Assembly (NCBI GenBank): GCA_008933995.1
Contig: WARS01000046.1
Span: forward strand, 2,776,026 to 2,840,025
Direction: 5' to 3'
Source: Datnioides undecimradiatus
Lineage: Eukaryota > Chordata > Actinopteri > Lobotiformes > Datnioididae
Length of the DNA stretch: 64,000 bases
The notes below the pieces were generated by a model that worked only from the letters and a program-made list of their open reading frames with translations, was not told where the DNA came from and ran no database searches. Below are positions 14,535 to 26,500 of this stretch, in pieces. Numbering within the stretch: position 1 is the stretch's first letter; each line of letters opens with the position of its first letter. The translations under genes were made by a program, and so were the position numbers.

Positions 14535-17500
14535 ATATTTATGACGGAGCTCAAGCTGCGATACAAGTGAGGCACTATATAAACCACAGTAAATGCTGGC
14601 TGACCTGTGCAGATGTTGTGCTAACTGATGTACATCTATGGCTCTGGGTACAAAATGTTCCTGCATGCTCTGTCATGCTCGAAGTATTACGCCCTTTAAA
14701 GCTGTTTTTCCCTGGGATGGTATGGATTGTCCGCACTGAGCGAGCCGCACCTGAAAAGGATACCTTGATGTTTTGGATTTTAAACTGTTATTTTTCTTCA
14801 CTGCGCACCGGGTCTCATGATGAAGAGACGTTGTTTCTGTTGCCCTGAAAAAGGCATTAACACTTTGTTTCACAAGGTAACAACAGCCTGTGAAGAAAAA
14901 TAGGAGATTAAAGTAGGCATCTCTAAAATGTATCTTTCCTGTAAAAGATTGTGCTCGCATAACTCTCAATTTATTGTTTATTAAATTAACTCGAGTCCTT
15001 TTCTCATGCTGTTTGATAACTGTGGTACTTTGGTTGGCAAATGGTTTTCCCTGAGCTTCTATACATCACAAGTTATTCCCTCGCTGTTGTTTTAATGGGA
15101 TTTTTCCTTTTGCCGTCAGATGAAAACCAAATATTCACCTCAGTGTTTTGTTTATATGGGGTTTTTTTTTTTCCTTGTGTTTTATTGAAAGCCCACATTT
15201 TGCGATTGAGGAAAGCTAGTGGAAGTGTAAAAACGAGGACTTTCAGACGACTGCAAGTAAAGTCTAAGAGATTAAAACAAAAGTTTTTCAAAGGCTTTCA
15301 TCTGACAGCTCTATGTCTCTGGTACTGAGGTTGTTAACAGTTTTTCCCTTTGCTACTTTTAGGTCATAGGTTATTTTCCCTGGTCTGTATTAGATGCTAT
15401 TTTCCCCCTACTCATATAGCTGAGCCTGTTACATGCTGCCATTTACAAACAAGCCTGTCCTCTACCTTCCTTGCCTGTTCTCTCCGCTTTCCTTCCTCTT
15501 CTTCTCTTCTCCCTTCTCTTCCTTGTTGGTTCTAAACTCTGGATCTTGAATCAGCAGCCTGCAGCCCCCCAGCCGCTCTGTTACAACCAAACAAAGACAT
15601 GATACCACCTACTTCATACAAAATCATACAGTGCTCAATAAACTGAGACTATTCCTCACAAGGTGGGGGTCTGCAGGCTCGCTGATATTAGTGTGTTTGT
15701 TTGTGTCTGACTGAGTCCGTCTCTGCTTCCGACAGGAAACTGGCTAAAAAACGTAAAGACGCCATCGGAACGACTCGTCAGGAAATGACTCACATGGTGA
15801 ATGCCATGGATCGCAGCTACGCCGACCAGAGCACTTTGCATGGAGAAGATCCCATGGCCGTGACATTCATGGACTCCCACAACTACAACAACAGATGTAG
15901 GTTCATAAACGAGAGTACTGCTGCCACGAGTATAATCAGGTTTAACCATATGCCGTATTATCAGACATCAAAAAAACAAAACTCTGTCAATAAGTAAATG
16001 TTTTGTTTAACATATTTATGTTTTTCCTTAGTGTTAAGACTAAGATTACTAACAGTAAGCTACAACTAAGGATTATTTCCATTCCTTGCAGCAGTCCAAA
16101 ACCCAGCCATGTTCGGTTTACAGCGATAGAAAAGAAATTAAAGCAGCGAACCTTCACATTGGAGAGGCAGAAGTGTTTTCGTCTGGAAAATGATGTAATG
16201 TTTGTTCAAACGAAATGATAACAACTCGAAAAATGGATTCAGCCTGAGAGAAGGGGCTGAAAAGGTTACAGTCATGTGTCTGATGCGAGGACGAACTCAG
16301 CTGGTGATCTGTCTGTTGAGAGGAAGTAGTTCTGAATTATTTCGGTCTCAAGTTAAATACTTCATCGCTTTACCCAACCAAAGACGGTTGATCGTTACTT
16401 ATTCCGTCATGGTAAAGTCATGACAGGAGAACGCGTCGTCCGTCTTTTCCTGATGCTCACCGCTCACTGTTAGGTCCTCATCGTTCTTTGAGTACCGCTG
16501 AAATGTAGACATATTTCCTCACCGTGTTTCCTCCCGCAGTGCCCAACGATCCTCTGGTTCCTACTGCTGTGTTAGGTGAGACTTCTGGCATGGCTGGATA
16601 TGTCACATATACCACCAGTTCCCTTTATTGATCACCAGTCATCTCAAAGCCCCTGTGTTTGCAGCCCCATCTTGTATGTCTCATCACTGGTTAGTTCCCA
16701 GATGTCTAGTTAAAATGTCAGACATGCTCAAACCCTCCATTCCATCCTGTGGTGTTGTGTACTTGGACCTCTGTCAAGTACTGTATGTGTATGTGTATGT
16801 GGGTGTTTGTGTCTCTTATCAACACGTTAGAAGCGCTAGATGTTTAACAATCAGCCCTAGTGTTACACAGACCGGGACTCATTACCTCTACAAGCAGGGA
16901 AATGCACTGAACTGAACATAATTAGAGAGAAATACAACAAAAATATAAAAAGGTTGCTGGATTTGGTTCAAAGGCAATCTAAAGATGTGTAATATTTTTG
17001 CCACCCAGTGCCAACTCTCTGTGTAAAACATGGCCGGTACTAAAAACTCTAACAGCCGAGCACTTCATCTGTCGTGCTGTGTTTTCCCTGGGTTCAATCA
17101 CTCCCCATCCCAGCCACGTTTTCTGTTTCCTACTGAGAGTTATTGATATTCACAGTAATTACCATCATTCTCCCTTAGAGACCTCATTATTTCCACAGTT
17201 TGGAGTTGTTTTAAAGTATGCCATTTCCTGTCCCAAAAACGACAAAAACTGATACAGAAGAGGGGGAAGACAGTTTGTCACGTTGCCACTGCAAAATGAC
17301 TGCAGATTAAATCTGTGACATCGAGTGACAGTGAGGAACTTAGCGCCTGCAGCCCTGTGTGTTTGGAAGAATCCCTTTTTTTTTTTCTGTGCGCTTGATC
17401 TAAAAAGTGGTTGAGCGTCTACCATCTGTGTTACTCCCCAGACTGGTTTTGTCGCCGATTCCCCAGTCTGAATCGCGAAAGCCGTGGTTTTTTGCCAAGG

Positions 17501-20500
17501 TGGATGTTACTCCAGCTCCAGTGTTGCGCTGCAATGTGTTTATCTTTAGTTTAGTCTGGTGTTGACACTGCAGCGTGATGCGGAGTTCTAACGCACCCTC
17601 AAGGGCTGCACAATCCACCACGCCACCAAACTGTGTTAATTAACTGTTCCATTGCCTCTAATCTGGAGTGAAGGCTGCAGTTACAATCTGTCTTGGCCAA
17701 TCACATCAGAGAGTGGGAAGAAGTAGCAGGAAGTAGCGAATTAAGAGGCAGTGTCGGGTCAAGTTTACTGTTAATTGGCCTGACGAGGGCTTAACAAACC
17801 TTTAACAATCAGTAATGAGCTAACATGTCCTCAGAGCAGAGAAAAGCATCGGCTGGATGAAATAAACAGCGTCAGTTAATAAACAGTGGTGAAAATGAAA
17901 TCGGTCGGTTGTGCCGCGGCCCCGAGCTGCTCCATTATAGAACCTGTCAGTCTGTGCATTACTACTGCCGCCTCACGTCATCCCCCACAGTACACATACG
18001 TTCACCTGGAAGTTCTGCAAACTCATAATTACCTGCCACTAAAAACACTTCTCTCAATGTACAAGCTCCCCGAATGCAAAGTTAATTACACCATAGATAA
18101 TTAGACCTGCAGCCTGTCTGCTCTATACAACGGATGATTTCTCATCTAATGGTTTAAATGTATTGTTTTGTTTAAACAGGCTGTATCATATAGGTCCAGT
18201 TGAATTGATGTTGCAGGAGCTTTTTGAATAAAACCACTGTCTTGTACCGTTACAACGGGTATGGAAGGTTTAGAAAGCGAGTGAAATATGTGTTTAAGGC
18301 TGAATAAAGTAATGCAGTTGTGAATAACACTAGATATCTTCGGACATCAGAGGACGTAGCAGCTTATTTTAAGTTGGTGCTATGTTGTCATAGATGTTAC
18401 TTTAGTGGCATGTTTAAATTCACCTAAAGGAGCAGCGTGAAGGATTTAGTTGCATCAATTCATAATGTTACAGATTTTAAACAACTTAAAGCCACTCACC
18501 GGCTTCAAAAGTTACGCCCTAGAGCCAGTGTTTGTCCATTCTGGGCTACTGTAGAAGCGGCAGTCTTTGTGAAAGCAGGTGAAAAAGAGAGGCTCATTGT
18601 AAGGTAGCAACAACACATTAATGCTAGTAGATACTGGTGGTTATTCTGCCAGAAGATCAGCCTAAATCCCACACACTGCACCTTTAATGTTCATGTGTAT
18701 TATCATCTTTTGGTCATGCTCCATTGTTTTCTGAGCTCTCCTTGTATCGCCCCTCATGTATAAACCTCTGAGACCCTCGTAGATCGATGAACGTTTTTAA
18801 AGTAACCTGCAGTTCATGTTTTAGAGTCTTCCTCACACGTCCTCTCACTCTACAGTCTGACTAAACCCTTTGCTCTTCTTCTTTTTCTGCTGCTTTGATC
18901 TGTAGTTCCAATCACAGGTGAGTATAGACGGAGGAAACACCGTGACTCACGTTTTGTTTGGTTTGAAAATGCAGCATCTTATCATGGTGGCGGTTCAAAG
19001 CCAGCAGCTAGCACTGGTTTAGCATCATTTTGCTTTTAAAGAGGTAAAAGTATTATGTTCTTTTCAAGCCAATAAGCAGTGATTGTTGATGATTTAACCC
19101 TCAAGCTTTGGAAATCCCTTTAATACAGGATTCATTCCCTCAAGATCTGATAGAAAATTACCCTGGAGAGTATTAAACACTTTGCTTTTGTCTTTCAAGA
19201 AGGCGCTGATTGATGCGATCTGAAACTCGCAGCTGAACTGACCGGCCACTTTCTCTTCCCCTGTAGATGAGAACCACAGTGGCTCTGCGGCGGAGAACAG
19301 CCGCCTTCTGGATGTTCCTCGGTATCACTGTGAGGGAACCGAGTCTCCTTATCAGACAGGACAGCTCCACCCTGCCATCAGGGTGGCCGACCTCCTGCAG
19401 CACATCAACCTAATGAAAACATCAGACAGCTACGGCTTCAAGGAGGAATATGAAGTAAGATTAATATTAGCAGTACTTTTAGCACTTGCACTAGTTGTAT
19501 TTGTAGCCTGCTGAGCAAAAAGCTTGTTTTCATATGTTATTACCTTTTAAAATAACCCTCACCAGGATATATATGCTACATTCCCACAGGTATTGACTTT
19601 GTGTTACAGTGTAATATTAAGATATCTAAAATGAACTGCGCAGACATTTTAATGTAGAGAAAAACTCAACATTTGTTTATAAAAATCAATGTTTTATTTA
19701 ATGTTTTGGCTCTATGTTAAAATGATAAAACGGCAGTGAGAGTTCAATGGCCTCTTAATTTGAGACTATATTCTCCCGCATTGACTAAACAGTTAAAGAG
19801 CTGTAAACCTTTTTTATGACCCCCCCCACCCCCCACCCCCTTTTTTTTGTATCCAATAAGCATCACGTCACCGCTCATATACCCACCAAATAAAACCAGA
19901 TCAACACAGTCATTCAAGAGTTTCCATCTGCTCAGATGTTGTGTAATTTGCTCTCCTGTGCTTTACTCTGTTGTTGGTGATACAGAGCTTCTTCGAGGGC
20001 CAGTCGGCCTCATGGGATGTGGCCAAAAAGGAGCAGAACCGCACCAAGAACCGCTATGGGAACATTATAGCATGTAAGCGAGAAAGCTTTATTTATAGAC
20101 GTCCATAACCGAAGCTGCAATTTGTTTCACAAGGAGGAAGGAAAGCCGGGCGGGAGAAACGAGAGATGTGTAGCGATTTGGGTTACATGCGCTGGAACTT
20201 GTTGTCATGTAGTTTAATTAAAGTGCAGACAAATGTATTTTATAAAGAATATTGTTTGTTTCAACCAGAGCCCGTATAGTTATTTTATATGTTTATATTG
20301 TTCGGTGAATTAACTAATTTACTGGTTGCAGGCCCAAGAGAACCTGTATTTCAGTGACTCGCAGTAATGATCTATATTGTTCCTTACAGTATAAAGTGTA
20401 ATAGCATGAACCACTGATGACAGTATATAAAAAGCAACATAAAAAAATAGGAAATTATTAATTTTGGGAGTTATTTCTTGAAAGTTTAACACTGAAAAAG

Positions 20501-23500
20501 GAATTAAATCTGGTTTCTTTCTTTCCCTACACTAAATAGGGAAACGGTTGCTCTCTCAAACACTGACTCTGTGTGTCTGTCTTTAGATGACCATTCAAGG
20601 GTTATTCTCCAGCCCATAGAAGATGACCCTTCCTCCGATTACATCAACGCCAACTACATCGATGTAAGTGGAAACGCATCGAATGCTACTATTGGCTCCC
20701 AACGAAACCAACGAAACCACACTCCCTCGCTCGTATGTCAGGCCTCTATACCTTTATTGCGTCTACACGTCATCCATCGTGCCATGTTACGCATCCAGCC
20801 ACTCACAAACACGCATCATACATACGGAACGTGTGTGTTCACTCTGCTGTTCTTCTGTTGTCTCTATCCATGTGTTCATGTATTCATCCATTCTGAATAT
20901 ATCATAGCATACTGATACAGCCAATTTAAATTACAGTTTAGCGTGGGTTACGTGAAATACAAGTTGATTTAGCCGTATCATCTGTCATCACACATAGAGC
21001 CATGCAAAGAGAGATGTTACTCCTTCACAGTCTGACTCTCTTATATGAAAATGTCTCATCATTTGGGGAAATTTGCTTTTCCTTTGCGCTGCTAGACAGG
21101 ACTTTTTAACGTATGGACAGAGCCAGGCTAGCTGTAACCCCATTGTTTTCTAGTCTTTCTGCCAGGCTAAGCTAACCAGCTGCGGGTGCTAGCTTCACAT
21201 TAATCGCACACACGATCCACTCACCTAACTCTACTGGACAACACATTGAATAAGAGCATTTCCATGTCCAACTCTTTGTGTATACATCGTTCATTTTCCA
21301 TCTCCAGTAGGTTTTTCTGTTGTTTGTCCTATCACCTCTCACCCCATCACTCTGTTCAAATACACGTCTATCTGTCCATTCATTCATTTCTCCATCTCCA
21401 CCACTCCGCTGTCACCTTCACAACAACCATCTGCATGTTACTCTCGCACATTGTGCTTTTTGTTAAATGCTAATAGCATTACCTATTGTATTATCATTAA
21501 CTGCCATTAAGGCGATCACATGCATGCTGTCACTTTCATTAAGCTGGAATGAATAGAGCAGACACTTCCCGGCGTTTCCCGCTAAAGTCTGTCGGTGCAG
21601 CTTTTGTTAGACGGTTGTTGTACTCAAAAGGACAACAATCGGCTCTGGAGTCTTTGGGCTAACGGGAAGTGTCCTTTCTCTTCACTCTACGTTTTAAATC
21701 ACTTTTTTTTTCTGCATGTCCTGTTCAAACTCCCATTATGTCAATGCAACTTTTCTTTTTCTGATTGACACTCACTGACATTGTTGTGCTTTCTTTCTTT
21801 CTTTCTTTCTTCCTTTCTTCCACTCGTTCTTTCTGCCTGTGGCTTGGGCTATAGATTTGGCTGTACAGGGATGTAAGTATCACTGTGGATTCTCTCATTC
21901 ATGCCCCTCAACCTTTTACACCTGTTCACCTCTACATCCACGTCCACGTTGTCTGTACATTTTGAGTTGTGGGGTGGGGGGAGGGTCTCTGCTGCATGAA
22001 AGATTTCACTCCATCTTGCCCTCCTGTCACCTTACATCCCACTGTGTGCTGTAAATTTGCTTATGCGCAGTACCTGTTTTGTCTCTTTGCCTCCACTCGG
22101 TGGTAGCTATAGCTTTTTGCACCTGGCAGCTGCAGGAGCTTACTTTGGGCATCATTTGGCAGCTTCGTTTTGATAATTCAGGAATGTCAGATATGAGGGT
22201 AGAAGTTCTCCTGCGTGATGTTGTTGTGATGAGATGACCAACTTTTTCTAATCCCTGAAAACAAAGGGTTGCCATGCAACTCAACATAACCCAAAAATGA
22301 CAGTTACATTCATTATATTGTCAAAATATTCCCGTTTACTTCTTGGTAATACTCCGTCATGTTAATGTTGGACCTGATGCCTCCAGATGTGAGATTTTTT
22401 TTTTTACATTTTACAAAGAGATGTATCCAGTTTTCATGCATATTGATTGATGGTGTTATGATGTTTTGTTTTCAGGGCTACCAGAGACCGAGTCACTACA
22501 TTGCTACACAGGGTAAGATGCTGTAACACTGTCAGTAACACACAATAACACAACTGGCATATCACATCTTCTGTAGTGTTAATGCAAAGTACTGAACGTG
22601 CGTATCTGTGTGCAGGTCCGGTTCATGAGACGGTGTACGACTTTTGGAGGATGGTGTGGCAGGAGCAGTCAGCCTGCATCGTCATGGTAACCAATCTGGT
22701 GGAGGTTGGAAGGGTAAGATGCTCTTTTCCCTTCATTTTGCTTTGCAAAGTTTATTCAAGCCCTTTGAAAATTACAAAGGCGGAAGAAATAAATGCTTTG
22801 AAGCTTTGCTTTGCTTTAGTTCACATGCCAGAAAGAGATTCTTTAAACATTTTGTTTGAGAGGGAGTTTGAATTTTGTGCTAGTGGAAAAACTGGTGCAG
22901 CTCGCTGTCTTATTCTGCTTTATTGGTGAAGGCTGTGGTTATGTTATGCGAGGAAGTTGTGTTAATACTCTTTTTCCATCACATAAGATGCTATAACTGC
23001 CACAGGTCTTTACACTTGCTTTAATTATAGTCATCATGCTAAATTTCATCAAGTACTGATCTTTATCTTAACAGGTCAAGTGCTACAAGTACTGGCCAGA
23101 TGATGCGGAGGTGTACGGTGACTTCAAGGTGACTTTTGTGGAAGTTGAACCTCTTGCTGAATATGTGGTTCGCACATTTACACTGGAGAGGGTGAGTGGT
23201 GTTTCTTAACATACGTTTTGCATTAGGATTTTATATTTCAACATTTTTATTTACAGTATTGCAAAATACATGCGTTTGTGATTCTATTACTTGATTACGT
23301 TCATAATACAAAGAGCTCGACTAGCTGCTGATATATTCAAGGAGAGAACATGCTGCGTATAATGAAGTGTGAATTTGACAGGCACAGTGAAATGGAACCT
23401 AAAGATGTCTTTTGTATTTACTCAGCGTGGCTTCAACGAGGTGCGGGAAGTCAAGCAGTTCCACTTCACAGGCTGGCCTGATCACGGAGTCCCATATCAC

Positions 23501-26500
23501 GCCACAGGACTACTTTCCTTTATCCGCAGAGTTAAGATCTCCAATCCACCCTCTGCTGGGCCAATTGTGGTCCACTGCAGGTATTACGATACATGACAGC
23601 CATTATATCCTTCATAATCTCTGCCACACAATATGCACCAGGTATAATAAATCAGTCATTGCTTTTCTCTTTCAGCTGTAGACATAAAGAGTGATTTTGC
23701 TGTGTGTGTGTGTGCGTGTGTGTGTTTCTCTGCGCAGTGCTGGAGCAGGACGGACAGGCTGTTTCATAGTCATCGACATCATGTTGGACATGGCGGAGAG
23801 AGAAGGAGTGGTCGACATCTACAACTGTGTGAAGGCTCTTCGCTCCAGGAGGATCAACATGGTACAGACTGAGGTGACTGCATTACCCATCCTCCATCTG
23901 CATCCTCATCTTAGAATATATGTAAATAACTGCAACTCAGCCATCAGCATGGTGCAGGCTGAAGTGAACTACACCAAGCCATCCATCTGCCACTGTTCAT
24001 AAACATGTCATCTCCCTACGTCAACACAGTTAACATACGATTTGATGTCATACACGTCTCCTTAACAAGGGTGACTGTCATCTTAGTTATTTTAGAGCAC
24101 CTTTGTAAAGGATTTAAAATTGCCCCACTTTGGCGCCACCCAGTGGTAAAGTGGCAAATTACACCCAGCGTGTTTTGTGACTTGAATGAAGCTCTTCTGT
24201 CGCTCTCTGGAGATCCTCCCTATGCATTTACAGCGCAAAAAAGGTCCGAGCACATGCAGACACAGATACAAACGGGTGCATACCTACATGGAAAGGATCG
24301 TAGCTGTTGTCCAATCGTTACCTAATGTTAGTTAATAAGTAAACACTGTGCAGAGTGTACATTTAAACATGCACTGCTAACAGTCAGATACATCAAAGCA
24401 GGAGCAGGGATGAGAATCGAGAGCCAGTACCCAAAATCATATTGAGCTCATCTTTTCATTTCATCGATGCCGGCATGTTTATTTCCCACGCAGCTGTACA
24501 TTGCTAAATAACTACATTAAGCTCATGCATCTGTGCAGCTGGGAATTTCACAATGACGGAGAGAAGCGAAGGTCCAAATGTGGCTGCTTTTCACAAAGGA
24601 AGATGACGGGAGCGCTTGTTGTAATGTCTGTGAAATGATCGCGCGAGGGTGGAAACAGCAGCGACGTGATGAAACGTCTCTGTTGATGCTGAAAAAGTGT
24701 GAAAGCCTACTTTGTCCGCACAGATCATGGATCATAAGGGAATTGATCATGAATTGGATCGTAAATCAGAAACAATTGATTCATTAATGTCAATAAAAAC
24801 ATCCCTTCTAAACTCCCAAAGAAGAACTTAAGCTTATCTGCTGCTGTTGTTTTTATTTGTAAGCATTAACCTTCTGACAACAGTATTTCTATGTTGTTTC
24901 TATGGAGACGACAAGGTTAACTGTTGATTTTATTATCTAGGGACCACAAGCTTCGTGCAGTCACACGCAGATGTCACCAGTTAGTCATTGTAGTATTTTT
25001 ATTCATCCCCCTAATAAAACCACATTTACAGTCATTCACGAAAGCAGCCTTCAGTTCATGCTGGTGTGTTCATTGGATTGAAGCCGCAGTCGTTCGCCCG
25101 AAAGATCGGGAAATACAATTTCCCGAGGTGAGGTAAACCAAAACTCCACAGTCGTCATCTCATCTCACTCACCGCTCCATCTCCCATCAATCATGGCTCA
25201 CTCACAGCGTCAGCATGCTCACTTTCATTCGGTGTCACGGCTGTTTGTGTCATCCACGCGGCAGGTTGTGTGTGTTTTACTGTTTAACCTTTTTTTTTTT
25301 TTTTAATCGAGGAGTGAAAGATGTGTTTGTATATGATAATATGCCCGTTTTTTTTTTTATTTCCTTGTCTTCAGGAGCAGTACATATTCATCCATGATGC
25401 CATACTAGAGGCTTGTCTATGTGGAGAAACAGCCATACCGGTCTGCGAGTTCAAGGCTGCGTTTTACGAGCTGATCCGCATCGACTCGCAGACCAACTCG
25501 TCACATCTGAAGGATGAGTTCCAGGTATACCGGATTGTAATCTTGTGTTTTCAGCACTTTTTATTCATCAGCTTTGTATTCTGCACACAATAATACTTGC
25601 CAAGGAGTTCCTGGCAGAGTTACTGACCTTTGCAGTGACTGCGCAGCATCTGAGCTGTAACTTTAGCTGCATCTTAATGAAATGCTCAGCCTCTGAATGC
25701 AGTCCTTCATCAGAGCTCAATGATAAAACTCCTTCACCTTCAGCAGCAAGCAGCAGTCAGAAACAACTCAAATCAACTTAACCAATGCTGTTTTTCCATT
25801 TACAGTAAAGATGATCTCCAAAGTGCTTTGTGTAGTTTTGATGTCAGCAAAGTGTTTGCATACATCACTTTAACCGCAATGCATTGTGTGTACCCTTGAG
25901 GCCTAACAAACATGCTGAACGCAGGCCCGTCCTCATGGCTGCAGGGCCTGCATCGTTTGCCAATTCATCTTCATTAACTACTGATCAGGGGCAAAGTGTA
26001 GGAAAGAGCAGAAACGTTAACCTGTCACATGCACGAGTGTGCCAATATGCCGTCACGCGCATGCAGGACAGAAACGGGACTTGTATAAACACTGCGTAAC
26101 ACTGCACAGTGTAACATCAGTGTACCAGTGATGCAGCTTTTTTTGTGGACACGTTTTATAGCTTGACTTTAAGATTTCTTTTCATCTTAGAGGGACCCAC
26201 CTAATAATCTTAATAATCTCGCCTCTCTCTTTGTCCAGACATTAAACTCGGTAACTCCTCAGCCTCAGCCTGAAGACTGCAGCATTGCATTGTTGCCTAG
26301 AAACCAAGATAAGAACCGCTTTATGGATGGCCTTCCTCCCGACAGATGCCTTCCCTTCCTTATTACAATAGACGGAGAAAGCAGCAACTACATCAACGCC
26401 GCCCTGATGGATGTAAGTCTCTGACACGCTCACACGCATACAGTAAGGTTGTGTTATTTTCAACACATCAAGCAAAGGTAGTTTGGGACATTTCACACTG

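Larger units (their letters stand above)
8699..15735 (+). other. ptprk: Large ptprk intron after the transmembrane exon
   Basis: 7 kb. It contains microsatellites at 10286-10310 (TG), 14232-14367 (GT/GA), 14427-14446 (CA) and 14500-14530 (AT), plus T runs at 12171-12184 and 13648-13660. No exon recognised. Confidence 0.7.
20664..21854 (+). other. ptprk: ptprk intron upstream of the IWLYRD microexon
   Basis: 1.2 kb. Contains a GCTAGC-type dispersed repeat at about 21085-21240 and a CTTT tract at 21789-21820. The CTTT tract lies just upstream of the 18-nt exon and may contribute to its pyrimidine tract. Confidence 0.75.
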
